Shown here: in pieces, positions 19,185 to 28,659 of the stretch
How positions within the stretch are numbered: the stretch's first letter is position 1
Layout of the letters: every line of letters begins with the position of its first letter
Assembly (NCBI GenBank): GCA_049647265.1
Contig: JBARXJ010000048.1
Span: 558,001 to 622,000, forward strand
DNA length: 64,000 nucleotides
Origin: JAAURB01 sp049647265
GTDB lineage: Bacteria; Cyanobacteriota; Cyanobacteriia; Cyanobacteriales; Microcoleaceae
Direction of reading: 5' to 3'
Notes under the pieces: generated by a model
What the model was told of the DNA's origin: nothing
Database searches by the model: none
Seen by the model: only the letters and a program-made list of their open reading frames with translations
Made by a program: the position numbers and the translations under genes

Positions 19185-20132
19185 GTGGGGACTCGAATTA
19201 GAAACCTACAAGTAACGAAAGTTGTAGATGGAGACACCATCAAAGTCTTGTTGAATGGTCGGCGAGAATTTATCAGGCTGCATTGCATTGATACAGAGGA
19301 ATCTTTTTCCAACGGAAGCAAGCCCGTGACTCAGATGGGGGTAGCGGCGACGGCAATGGCGAAACAGTATTTCACCCACAAAGATGGTTCTTTGGTGCAG
19401 GTGGATATAGAATTTGATAGCGATCATTCAATTGCGGCTTGTCTAGAAAAACATCGAGATAACCATGGCCGTTTAATTTGCTATGTTCATAAAGGGGCAG
19501 AACATTACAATTTAAGAGTAATTAAAGAAGGCTGGAGTCCTTACTATACTAAATACGGCAGGTCTCAAGAATATCATCAACAAATGGTAGAGGCTGAAGC
19601 CGAAGCACAAGCCTATCATCGTCAGATCTGGAACCCCCACACGCCTCAGAATAGCGCCAGTCGTAATTATAATTTATTAATTTCTTGGTGGTCTTTACGA
19701 GATTCTGTGATTCAAGATTACCGCTGTTATGGCAGGGCAGCAGGAGTTTTCTCAGTCCGTTTAGATTATCCTAAAATATTAGCAGCGGCTGCAAAAAATG
19801 AGCAGATTACGATTTTTTGTGATTTGCAAGATGGGATTACAAAATGGATTGGCAGTGGTGCATTAATTCATACAGGTTCTAAAGATCATATCATTAAATT
19901 GTGGATACCTGAAGCTAAATTTGAGAAAAATGCGCCACTTGTTCAACTCATCCAAAAACGATATGCCGGTTTGGGAAGAGGTTATGTGTATGTTCGAGGA
20001 GAAGTGAGTATGTATCGTGATAAGCCAGAAATTACGCTGACGGACTTAAGACAACTGTCTGACTTCTGTCCTAGCCGAATGGTTGAAGTGGTTTCTAAAC
20101 CCTCTATTTCTGCGGCTGAAGTGGCTTATTAA
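19185..20132 (+). CDS. SNase-like (thermonuclease) domain protein with a C-terminal extension
   Basis: Starts at GTG 19185; an in-frame stop just upstream rules out a longer frame. Residues about 1-150 form a staphylococcal-nuclease fold with key positions kept: KVVDGDTIKV, Arg in IRLHCIDTEES with Asp and Glu, and Arg in NHGRLICYV. Residues about 160-315 are an extra domain of unknown type, beta-rich and ending in LTDLRQLSDF, perhaps OB-like. There is no signal peptide, so it is probably cytoplasmic, unlike most secreted thermonucleases. Confidence 0.75.
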   Translation: MGTRIRNLQVTKVVDGDTIKVLLNGRREFIRLHCIDTEESFSNGSKPVTQMGVAATAMAKQYFTHKDGSLVQVDIEFDSDHSIAACLEKHRDNHGRLICYVHKGAEHYNLRVIKEGWSPYYTKYGRSQEYHQQMVEAEAEAQAYHRQIWNPHTPQNSASRNYNLLISWWSLRDSVIQDYRCYGRAAGVFSVRLDYPKILAAAAKNEQITIFCDLQDGITKWIGSGALIHTGSKDHIIKLWIPEAKFEKNAPLVQLIQKRYAGLGRGYVYVRGEVSMYRDKPEITLTDLRQLSDFCPSRMVEVVSKPSISAAEVAY

Positions 20133-20187
20133 AGGGCTAGTGAGGAAACACTTGCCACGAACAACAAGTAACAAACAACGAATCATT

Positions 20188-20703
20188 ATGGCAACACCCT
20201 TACCTCAAAACTTTCCAGAACCGACTTCAATTGGCGAAATTGAGATTAAATCTTACCCTCATTATCGCGCTGTAACTTATACCCATATGGGCGACTCCAG
20301 CCAAGCCACTCGACAAGCATTTGATCCTTTATTTCAACATATTAGTCAGAATCAAATTGCGATGACAACGCCGGTTGAAGCACGGTATCAGGATAGTGAA
20401 AATCGTTATAATTCTCACTCATTCGTTTCATTTTTATATTCTAGTCCTGAAATTGTTCCGACTCAGATACAATCAAATGTAGAAGTGACTGATACGGAGG
20501 CAATGACTGTCGTCAGTATTGGCATAAAAGGGGGTTATACCTGGGAAAGTTATCAACAGAATTTATATAAGCTGCAAAATTGGTTACAACAACACCCTGA
20601 ATATAAAGTGGTGGGTTCACCCAGACGTTTATTTTATAATTCTCCTATGACTCCAGAAACTTTAAAATATAGTGAAGTACAAATCCCGATAGAAAAATTA
20701 TAA
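20188..20703 (+). CDS. SOUL family heme-binding-like protein
   Basis: About 171 aa, starting at ATG 20188; an earlier in-frame start would run through the previous gene. It follows the SOUL/HBP pattern: IGEIEIKSYPHYRAVTY, then a long hydrophobic and charged body with AMTTPVEARY, ending in YNSPMTPETLKYSEVQIPI. Family members bind heme or tetrapyrroles, or act as small-molecule sensors; the ligand here is unknown. It is cytoplasmic, with no signal peptide. Confidence 0.85.
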   Translation: MATPLPQNFPEPTSIGEIEIKSYPHYRAVTYTHMGDSSQATRQAFDPLFQHISQNQIAMTTPVEARYQDSENRYNSHSFVSFLYSSPEIVPTQIQSNVEVTDTEAMTVVSIGIKGGYTWESYQQNLYKLQNWLQQHPEYKVVGSPRRLFYNSPMTPETLKYSEVQIPIEKL

Positions 20704-20962
20704 TATTTCATTCCTAGGGTATATTTCATCAGGGCTGATTAAAATAAAATAGTAGGTAATAGGGTGATACAATGACAAAGCCCTATTTTTGGTGGCAGCT
20801 CTTATAATAAAAAAGTGTATCATATCAATCTTTATTCAAGATCTCTACACTATCGGACATTGATTGGGTATATTCTCAAAAATAATATTCACCCCATAGG
20901 AAAGGCAAAAATAGATTAGACAGGAGCAAAAATACTTATTTTTAAATCATTAATAATCTGTG

Positions 20963-23248
20963 ATGAAACGTCAAATTTACACCCAGCAAAACTTAAAAAC
21001 TCTTGTTTGGAAATGGCGAGGGGTTTTAATTACAACACCAGCAGTTACTTGTATTGTCCTGTTATTGCGTTTAACGGGTTTATTACAGTATTGGGAGTGG
21101 GCAACCTTTGATCTTTATACCCGTTACAAACCCTCCAAACCTACCGAAGAACGAGTTGTTATTGTGGGTATCAACGAAGATGATTTACGAGAAGTAGGAA
21201 TTGCCTTAATTCCCGATCAAATTTATGCCCAACTCCTACAAAAACTCACTCAGATGCAACCCCGCGCCATTGGGTTACTGGTGTATCGAGATTTACCGGT
21301 TCCTCCGGGTCATGCTGAACTGATTAAAACCTTTCAAACCACTCCTAATTTAGTCGGCATTCAAAAAGCCGTGGGCGATCGCCAAGAAAATGCCGTAGCC
21401 CCCCCGCCACTGCTCGAAGCACTCCAACAGGTCGGGGCCAGTGATTTGATCAAGGATAAAGATCATCGAATTCGTCGCGGTTTAATCTATTTAAACGATT
21501 CTCATGGAGAAACTATTTTCAGCTTTGGTTTTCGTTTGGCATTAGAATATTTAAGTGCAATTGGAATTGTGACAGAAGTCATTCCTGGCAGTACAGATTG
21601 GCGGCTCGGAAAACAGGTATTTTTTCCCCTCGAACCCAATGATGGCGGTTACGTTAGAGGCGATACAAATGGTTATCAAGTCTTACTGAATTATCAAGGC
21701 AAAAAAGAACAGTTTGACACCGTTTCTTTAATGGATATTTTAAACAATCGAGTCTCTTCAGATTGGGGAAAAGATCGGATTATTTTAATAGGTCCTGTGA
21801 GTGAAAGCTTTAAAGATTTCTTTCCCACACCTTACAGTAGCAATCAATATAACTTTCCGGAACAAATGCCCGGTGTAGAAATTCAAGCCCATTTCATCAG
21901 TCAAATTATTCAAGCGGCAATGGGAGAGTTTCCCCTGATTCAAACCCCGTCGGAACTATTAGAATTAATCGGGTTATTATTCTGGACAGGAATAGGTGCT
22001 GGCATCACTTGGACAAAACGGTATTATCAAAATAAATCTACTATTATTCTGAAAACGAGCGGTATAATCGCGGCAGGATTTGTACTTGTTAGCTTTACCT
22101 ATTTTGCATTTCTGCAAGGTTACTGGATTCGGGTAATTCCGCCTTTACTCGGATTAACGGGTTCAGCATTAAGCATTACCATTTACATGGATTATAAAGC
22201 CCGTTTAACTCGGAAAACCTTTGGACGATACTTAACGGATAAAAGGGTTGCTCAGTTATTAGAAAGTAAAGAAGGATTTCAGCTAGGCGCAAAGCGGCAA
22301 CGATTAACTATTTTAGCATCAGATTTAAGAGGATTTACAGCCATTTCAGAACGATTGAAACCCGAAGAGGTGGTACAAATTCTGAATATTTATTTTAGAC
22401 AGATGTCGAAAGTCATTACTGATTATGGCGGCATAATTAATCAGTTGATGGGAGATGGTATGCTGATTTTTTTTAATTCTATATTTTCCTCAGAAGATCA
22501 TGCGACTCGTGGGGTTGCTTGTGCAGTAGCCATGCAGCTTGAAATGGAAAAGGTGAATTGTATTCTGAATGAGTTAGGTTTTCCTAAACTAGAAATGGGA
22601 ATTGGATTGAATACTGGAGATGCGGCGATTGGAAATATTGGTTCTGAAGAACGAACAGAATATACCGCAATTGGTTGTGAAGTTAATCTTGCTTTTCACA
22701 TTGAAGCTTGCACGACTGGGGGTGAGATTTTTATTTCAGAAAGCCTTAAACAAGCGACATTACCAACGAGATTAAAGTTGCAAAAACATAAAAATATTAC
22801 AGTTAAAGGATTTAGAGAGAGTCAAAAAATTTACAAAATTTTGGGAATTGGTCAGCCTTATAATTTATATTTACCTGTCAAAAAATATCGCTTATTACCG
22901 CTCAACTATAAACTCTCTATTCAATATAGTATATTACGGGATAAACAAGATAGTAATTTTTTGTATCAAGGAGATATCGTCAGGTTGTCTCTAGATGAAG
23001 CAGAAATTAAACTCCCTCCCAACCCTGTTATTTATCTACCGGAGACTCACACAAATATTAAGCTCTATTTACAACAGAATAATACTTATAACTCAGAAGG
23101 CAGCTATGCTAAAGTGATCGGTTCATCGAAGTCAAAATCAACCTTTAAAATCCGTTTTACTTATCGGCCACATACTACTTTAACCCAACTTCAAACAATT
23201 TATGAATCTCTACAAGTTTTAAATTCAGTCAAGTCTTCTCTGAGTTAG
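20963..23248 (+). CDS. CHASE2 sensor with class III nucleotidyl cyclase domain, divergent active site
   Basis: Membrane receptor of 761 aa. An N-terminal helix (about 20-40) precedes a periplasmic CHASE2 domain (about 45-320), then three membrane helices (about 325-410) and a class III cyclase domain (about 440-620). The two metal Asp are present (ASDLRGFT and MGDGM). The substrate-binding stretch reads IGCEVNLAFHIEA where canonical enzymes have IGD-VNLASRLE, so the Asp is Cys and the transition-state Arg is His. A PilZ-like C-terminal part (about 660-755) is tentative. GTG 20960 directly precedes ATG 20963. Confidence 0.85.
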   Translation: MKRQIYTQQNLKTLVWKWRGVLITTPAVTCIVLLLRLTGLLQYWEWATFDLYTRYKPSKPTEERVVIVGINEDDLREVGIALIPDQIYAQLLQKLTQMQPRAIGLLVYRDLPVPPGHAELIKTFQTTPNLVGIQKAVGDRQENAVAPPPLLEALQQVGASDLIKDKDHRIRRGLIYLNDSHGETIFSFGFRLALEYLSAIGIVTEVIPGSTDWRLGKQVFFPLEPNDGGYVRGDTNGYQVLLNYQGKKEQFDTVSLMDILNNRVSSDWGKDRIILIGPVSESFKDFFPTPYSSNQYNFPEQMPGVEIQAHFISQIIQAAMGEFPLIQTPSELLELIGLLFWTGIGAGITWTKRYYQNKSTIILKTSGIIAAGFVLVSFTYFAFLQGYWIRVIPPLLGLTGSALSITIYMDYKARLTRKTFGRYLTDKRVAQLLESKEGFQLGAKRQRLTILASDLRGFTAISERLKPEEVVQILNIYFRQMSKVITDYGGIINQLMGDGMLIFFNSIFSSEDHATRGVACAVAMQLEMEKVNCILNELGFPKLEMGIGLNTGDAAIGNIGSEERTEYTAIGCEVNLAFHIEACTTGGEIFISESLKQATLPTRLKLQKHKNITVKGFRESQKIYKILGIGQPYNLYLPVKKYRLLPLNYKLSIQYSILRDKQDSNFLYQGDIVRLSLDEAEIKLPPNPVIYLPETHTNIKLYLQQNNTYNSEGSYAKVIGSSKSKSTFKIRFTYRPHTTLTQLQTIYESLQVLNSVKSSLS

Positions 23249-23762
23249 TGAAATGAATAATTTTGCTAAAGTCCCGAAAACAGTTAAATGCATACTTACG
23301 GTCAATTGTCAAGTCTTGGGTTCGGGGGCAGAGTGAAAATTGATTGCTTCTCTATCGCTTTTAGGTTCCTGAAATAGAGTTCTATAATCAACTATTACTC
23401 GGTAAAATCAGGGTTTGAAGAACAAAATAATAGCTAATTATACGGGTAGGCTGTTTATAGGCTATAGCATACCCAATCATAACTTATGCTCTATATTTTA
23501 CAGAACCGGACTCCCCGCTGTCAACCCCCCAAAAAGCCTATAAATTCGTAGAATTTCTCTGTGTTACTTTTGTTTACAATATCATCAAGTCCTAACAGAT
23601 ATAGAAAAAATAAATCAATTAGTCAAAATTGGTTTGAGTTAGCTTATTTATAGTGTAAGCTGAATATCCACGTGAGACTTTAATCGATTAAAATTGATCG
23701 CGGCTTCTATTTGCATAGCCATATCATTCGATCAATTCATTGACTTAGGAGTATAAATTGTA
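23249..23762. other. AT-rich intergenic region
   Basis: No gene, tRNA or clear terminator is seen. The last bases carry TAGGAGTATAAATT, a ribosome-binding site for GTG 23763. Confidence 0.35.
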
Positions 23763-25313
23763 GTGATTTTAGGAGGATTATCTAGTTTGGTGGTGGCGGT
23801 TCAACCCACCTCAGTTACATTACAACAGTTCTATCGTTATTCTCAAGAAGGACAACAGATCAAAACCGCCCAAATTACCAGTGTTTCACAACTTTCTGAT
23901 ATCCAACCCACAGACTGGTCATTTCAAGCTTTGCAGTCATTGGTCGAACGATTTGGTTGTCTTGCCGGTTATCCAGATGGAACCTTTCGTGGCAATAAAG
24001 CCCTCAGTCGTTATGAATTCGCCGCTGGATTAAATGCTTGTTTACAACGTTTAAATGACCTGTTACAAACCGCCACAGAAAGCCGCCTAACAGAAGATGA
24101 ATTGATTTCTCTACAACGATTACAAAATGAATTTGCAGCCGAACTGAGTTTGTTACGCAATCAAATTTATGACTTAGAAATTTGGGCGGATAATTTTAAT
24201 CAATTTTCTACGACAACTCAACTGAATGGCGAAACGATTTTAGCTTTAACTGATGCATTTGTTAACTCTAATCAAACGGTTTTACAACATCGAACTCGCC
24301 TCAACTTTAAAACCAGTTTTACCGGTGAAGATGTATTACTGACTCAGTTAGAAATGGGTAATGCTTCACCGTTTAATCTTAAAACTCAAGAAGGCATTCA
24401 AACCTTTAATATTCAATTTTCCGATCAGAATAAAGTAGAACTGAATCGATTATATTATCAATTTCCCGTCGGAAATAACCTCAAATTTACATTAGCAGCA
24501 CTTGGCACAACTTGGGATGATTTCGTCCCTACGCTTAATCCTGATTTAGAAGATCATGATGGTGGTAATGGTAGCTTAAGTGCCTTTGGACAACGTAACC
24601 CCATCTATAGAATAGGTGGCGGTACAGGCATCGGTTTACATTATCAACTCAACCCAGAAGTTAATCGAGGAATTGCATTTTCAGTCGGTTATTTAGCGGC
24701 GAATGCTGAAGATCCTAACAACGGAAAAGGATTATTTAATGGAGATTATGCGGCTTTAGTTCAAATGACGGTTTATCCCACAGAAAATCTACAATTTGCC
24801 CTGACTTATAATCATGCCTATTCAACACCGGGAAATTTTGGATTTAATCATGGTTTTTTTAATCAAAGTTGGACAGGAACTGAAATTGTAAATTCTATCT
24901 CTTCTAATAGTAATAGTATTGTCAGTAACTCCTATGGGCTTCAATTGGCTTGGCAAATTCATTCAAAGTTTACCCTTAGCGCCTGGGGCGGTTATACGGC
25001 GGCGCGAATTATTAATCAAGCAGATAGTCAGATTTGGAATTATGCTATTACCCTGGGTTTTCCGGATTTATTTGATTCAGGAAGTTTAGGGGGAATTGTA
25101 ATCGGACGAGAACCTTATTTGAGTGATTTAGATCATTCTGAAGATGCTGATTTTCCTCAAGATAGTTCTTGGCATTTAGAAGCGTTTTATCGTTATCAAC
25201 TGACGGATAATATCTCTGTTACACCGGGTTTTATTTGGATTACAAACCCGAATCAAAATAGTCATAATAATGATATTATTATTGGTACAATTAGAACAAC
25301 ATTTAGCTTTTAA
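23763..25313 (+). CDS. SLH-domain porin of the OprB / iron-uptake porin family
   Basis: Outer-membrane beta barrel of cyanobacteria. Residues about 45-100 are an SLH domain (DWSFQALQSLVERFGCLAGYPDGTFRG is split by GYPDGTF, then LSRYEFAAGL), which binds the peptidoglycan-linked layer. A short coiled coil (about 105-145) follows, then about 370 residues of alternating beta strands ending in Phe (IIGTIRTTFSF), typical of OMP barrels. The start is GTG after GGAG. The N-terminus lacks the usual basic residues of a signal peptide, so the true start may be altered or damaged. Confidence 0.85.
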   Translation: MILGGLSSLVVAVQPTSVTLQQFYRYSQEGQQIKTAQITSVSQLSDIQPTDWSFQALQSLVERFGCLAGYPDGTFRGNKALSRYEFAAGLNACLQRLNDLLQTATESRLTEDELISLQRLQNEFAAELSLLRNQIYDLEIWADNFNQFSTTTQLNGETILALTDAFVNSNQTVLQHRTRLNFKTSFTGEDVLLTQLEMGNASPFNLKTQEGIQTFNIQFSDQNKVELNRLYYQFPVGNNLKFTLAALGTTWDDFVPTLNPDLEDHDGGNGSLSAFGQRNPIYRIGGGTGIGLHYQLNPEVNRGIAFSVGYLAANAEDPNNGKGLFNGDYAALVQMTVYPTENLQFALTYNHAYSTPGNFGFNHGFFNQSWTGTEIVNSISSNSNSIVSNSYGLQLAWQIHSKFTLSAWGGYTAARIINQADSQIWNYAITLGFPDLFDSGSLGGIVIGREPYLSDLDHSEDADFPQDSSWHLEAFYRYQLTDNISVTPGFIWITNPNQNSHNNDIIIGTIRTTFSF

Positions 25314-25329
25314 TTCAATGATGTTATCG

Positions 25330-27003
25330 TTAATTACCGGGTTTAAAGTAGTCTAGTAAGCGATCGCCTGAATCTGCCCGAATTAAAGCCACAACGACTT
25401 CGGGTAAAGCAGCAGCACTGGGATAAACTAAATAACGGGGTTGCCAACGGGGATGAAATTTATCTTTAAATGTATGTAATCCTTGAAAGTTATAAAATTG
25501 ATTTAAGTGTTCATAGAGGTAATGTAAAGCCTTTTCTAAACGGGGGGATTTCTTCTGTTCACCGACTCCAGAAAGTGCTGATAAACCTAAGTTGAAATTG
25601 TCATAACCTTGCTCTTTAAACTGTTGAAATAGGGAGATAAACAGAAAGTCCATTGTACCCGGTTCTACTTCTGTCCGTTTCCGCATCAAATCAACCGTAA
25701 TATCATTTAACTGATACTCTGGCACGACATTCGCAAAAGCCGTTATTTCTCCGTTAGCATTCTGTACAACAGCGATGATACAATCTCTTAAATAGTCATC
25801 ATTAAACCAACCCAAAGAAAACTGTTTTTCTGAACCCTGCATCACTTTTAACCACTCATCACTAATTACTCGTAATTGTTGCAGTAATTCATCCGCAATT
25901 GGAGGTGGGTAAAAATTAACTTTATATCCTAATTTAGTAAAACGATTCATCACAGTTCGGAGATTTTTACCCGGTTTACCTTGTAATGTAAAAGCCTTAA
26001 GATCGACAACCGCTTCTTGACCAATAGTTAAGATTTTGAAGCCTAAAGATCGATAAATTTCAATATCTTTGGGTAAGGTTTGATAAAAAGCCGGATACCA
26101 ATCATTGCGTTGACAAAACTGTTGAAAACCGATAATTGTTTCTTTACGATCTTCCGGTGGCCCTATCGGATCTCCTAAAGCAATTGCTCCTCTACCTTTG
26201 GGTACATAAGCAATAAAACTCTGTCCTGAAGGACTGAAATAATAGGCTTTATCCTCAAATAAAGTAAACCTTGCTAAAGAAGAACTACCATAATTTGTGA
26301 CAATTTCTTCAGCCCGTTGTCTTTCTTCGCTTGAGGCTGGATTACCCCTGAGTAAAACAGGACGTAGCAGCATCACTAAAGCGCTTAACAGCGTCATCGT
26401 CCCAACTAGGTAAATTGAATGAATAAAAAAACGTCCCAAGCGTGTGGTGGCTTGGAGTCCGGCATTATCAAACGTAAAAAATATCGCTAAAGTTTGGACA
26501 ATAGCACCGGGCAAATCAAAGTTAACATTGTATTGGCGATCAAGAATAAAGAAGCCTGCTGTCCCATAAGCTAAAGTAAACAAAAATGCACCGATTAAGA
26601 CTCTAACACCTTGAGCAATTGAAGGAGGGTCTGAGCGAGCTGTAAACACCGGCTGCATCAAAATCAGTTGTAGTAGTAATAGCACTGAAAGTAAACCTTC
26701 CTCAAAATCAAATCCTTTGATTAAATGAGAGATTATAGAAATAATTAAAAGGAGAATCGTAAGTAACCACGCTACTCGTTTGCGTCGTAATAAATTAGTG
26801 GCTAAAGTCAGGAGAAAAAAGCCACTGAGAGCCGCAAAAATACGACCACTGGCTCGCACTTCAAAAGGAAAAATATCTTGCAGCCATAGCACTCTACTTT
26901 GTAAGGCAGGAGTGACAGAAGACAGTAAATTAACTACTCCAACGATAGCCGTTAGAAATGCAGCTAAATAAATGCCTATTTTTTGAGTGTTGCGGTCGCC
27001 CAT
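25330..27003 (-). CDS. MprF-like membrane protein with DUF2156 aminoacyl-transferase domain
   Basis: Residues about 10-215 hold about six membrane helices. The C-terminal half (about 225-545) is a DUF2156, GNAT-like domain as in lysyl-phosphatidylglycerol synthases, with motifs KGRGAIALGDPIGPPEDR, DLMRKRTEVEPGTMDFLF and NFNLGLSALSGVG. Family members transfer amino acids from tRNA to phosphatidylglycerol. The substrate amino acid is not visible. It ends 16 bases from the convergent porin gene and lies 60 bases after the hydrolase gene on the same strand. Confidence 0.85.
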   Translation of the reverse strand: MGDRNTQKIGIYLAAFLTAIVGVVNLLSSVTPALQSRVLWLQDIFPFEVRASGRIFAALSGFFLLTLATNLLRRKRVAWLLTILLLIISIISHLIKGFDFEEGLLSVLLLLQLILMQPVFTARSDPPSIAQGVRVLIGAFLFTLAYGTAGFFILDRQYNVNFDLPGAIVQTLAIFFTFDNAGLQATTRLGRFFIHSIYLVGTMTLLSALVMLLRPVLLRGNPASSEERQRAEEIVTNYGSSSLARFTLFEDKAYYFSPSGQSFIAYVPKGRGAIALGDPIGPPEDRKETIIGFQQFCQRNDWYPAFYQTLPKDIEIYRSLGFKILTIGQEAVVDLKAFTLQGKPGKNLRTVMNRFTKLGYKVNFYPPPIADELLQQLRVISDEWLKVMQGSEKQFSLGWFNDDYLRDCIIAVVQNANGEITAFANVVPEYQLNDITVDLMRKRTEVEPGTMDFLFISLFQQFKEQGYDNFNLGLSALSGVGEQKKSPRLEKALHYLYEHLNQFYNFQGLHTFKDKFHPRWQPRYLVYPSAAALPEVVVALIRADSGDRLLDYFKPGN

Positions 27004-27063
27004 TTAATTGATTGATTCTCGGTGACGATATAATTATACAAATTGGCTCAATTTCATCATAAA

Positions 27064-27879
27064 TTAGCGTTCGCGAAGCGTGCCGCACCTGCGTATCGCC
27101 TGATTCACTTGATTGGGATATTCTGCAATTAGTAAATGTCCCGCTTCTGGTAAGTGTAGATGTTGCCCCAACGGAAAAAATTGCGCTAATTCTGCTCCCA
27201 TGGTTTCCGTAAACATCGGGTCTTTCCCCCCACTAATGACTAAAACAGGGAACTGAAACTTGACTTTTGAGCGGTTACGAGCAAAATAGTTATAACCCCA
27301 AAATATTTCTAAGGCTTCATAGGGATGAGGTTCTGTCGGGACAGGACTTTCTGCAAAAAAACGTTCGATCTTTTTTCCGTTATGATCGCTCGATAAACGG
27401 TTCGTCAGAGACTGAATGGGTGGTAAGTGATAAAGATATCTCCCGCCCCAGGCGAAAAACTTCATCAACGGAATTTCCCACCAGGGGGCCAGATCGTGAG
27501 TGCCTCCCGCAATTAAAACCAAACCGCGTACTGGATGTTTCCTGGCCCATTCTAACCCCAGCGGTACGCCATAGCTATGACAACACAGCAGCGGAGACTG
27601 GATGTGGAAGCGTTTTAATAAACGAGTTAAGTCTCGTCGATGTCTACCTAAAGAGTAGCGTTGATAGGGTGTAGACTCTCCATGTCCGGCTAAATCATAG
27701 GCTAACACTTCTCGACCTTGCTCAGCAAAGAATTCGTATTGCGATCGCCAATTATATCGATTTCCGAGGCCCCCATGCAGAAAAACAATTGCAGGCGTTG
27801 TCCCCGGAGAATGACAGACTTGTAAATCGACTCCTGGTCTGAGATGTATTTTTTTGCCCGCCAGTGGATCTTGTGACAC
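27064..27879 (-). CDS. alpha/beta hydrolase
   Basis: A 271-aa alpha/beta hydrolase. Oxyanion motif FLHGGLGNR, then GHGESTP, nucleophile elbow CCHSYGVPLG (Ser with Cys in place of the first Gly of GxSxG), acid in SGGKDPMF, and catalytic His in PEAGHLLIAE. The substrate is unknown. The last dozen residues (QAIRRCGTLRER) are encoded by a REP-like repeat and replace the natural C-terminus. It is upstream of the MprF-like gene in the same orientation. Confidence 0.85.
   Translation of the reverse strand: MSQDPLAGKKIHLRPGVDLQVCHSPGTTPAIVFLHGGLGNRYNWRSQYEFFAEQGREVLAYDLAGHGESTPYQRYSLGRHRRDLTRLLKRFHIQSPLLCCHSYGVPLGLEWARKHPVRGLVLIAGGTHDLAPWWEIPLMKFFAWGGRYLYHLPPIQSLTNRLSSDHNGKKIERFFAESPVPTEPHPYEALEIFWGYNYFARNRSKVKFQFPVLVISGGKDPMFTETMGAELAQFFPLGQHLHLPEAGHLLIAEYPNQVNQAIRRCGTLRER
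27067..27100. repeat. REP-like palindromic repeat overlapping a C-terminus
   Basis: GCGTTCGCGAAGCGTGCCGC and the nearby GCGTATCGCC match the repeat at 13437-13470. It supplies the stop-proximal codons of the hydrolase gene. Confidence 0.6.
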
Positions 27880-27965
27880 TTTTTTATTTAGTTCTGGGTT
27901 GAAGTTGTAGTATTAAGTTTGTCTCATTGCTCATAATAAGATCATAGCGGCATTAAATCTAAACA

Positions 27966-28643
27966 ATGACAGTCAGTGTTTCTTCTCAATCTAAAATTGT
28001 AATTCCTCCTTTACGCCAATGGCACAAAGCAACTTGGCAAGACTATGTGGCGTTGCGGGATGCTTCTATTCAGGAGCGGATTAAGTTAGGATTTAACCAA
28101 GGATGGATGTGGGTAGATATGGGCGCAGAAGGTATTAATCATTCCAGTGTTTGTGATTTATTTACTATGATGTTTGGTTTCTGGGCAATTCAACATCTGG
28201 GGGAAGCGTTTACCTCCTTGGGACGGTGTTTGTTAGAAAAACCGGAAACTCAAGCTTGTGCGCCCGATCTAGTCTTGTATATTGGGGAAGATTATCCTCA
28301 ATGGACACCGGGAGAGCCGAGGCGAATTAACTTAAATCAATGGCGAGTGCCGAATTTAGTCGGTGAAATTTCTGATACCACTTTAGCAAGTGATTTAGAT
28401 GAACAAAAACATTTATATGAAGCGTTAGGAATTGCTGAATATTGGGTCATAGATGTGCGAGGAAACCGAGTCTTTGCCTTTGAATTACACGAAGGACAAT
28501 ATCAAAGCTGTACTGAATCTTTAGCGTTAAAAGGCTTACCGATTTCAGTGTTAGAAGAAACATTGCAGCGACTGAATGCCGGTACAAATACCAGTGCCGC
28601 TGCTTGGTTTACCCAACAAATTGGTAACTTAGGAAAACAATAA
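27966..28643 (+). CDS. Uma2 family (DUF820) putative nuclease
   Basis: Second Uma2 protein (225 aa), more divergent than the 4698-5285 copy. It has ACAPDLVLYIGEDYP, then PNLVGEISDTTLASDLDEQKHLYEALGIAEYWVID, the strand-helix pattern of the PD-(D/E)XK core. It faces the cyclase gene convergently, with 16 bases between stops. Biological role not known. Confidence 0.8.
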   Translation: MTVSVSSQSKIVIPPLRQWHKATWQDYVALRDASIQERIKLGFNQGWMWVDMGAEGINHSSVCDLFTMMFGFWAIQHLGEAFTSLGRCLLEKPETQACAPDLVLYIGEDYPQWTPGEPRRINLNQWRVPNLVGEISDTTLASDLDEQKHLYEALGIAEYWVIDVRGNRVFAFELHEGQYQSCTESLALKGLPISVLEETLQRLNAGTNTSAAAWFTQQIGNLGKQ

Positions 28644-28659
28644 GACGCTGATATTTGGC

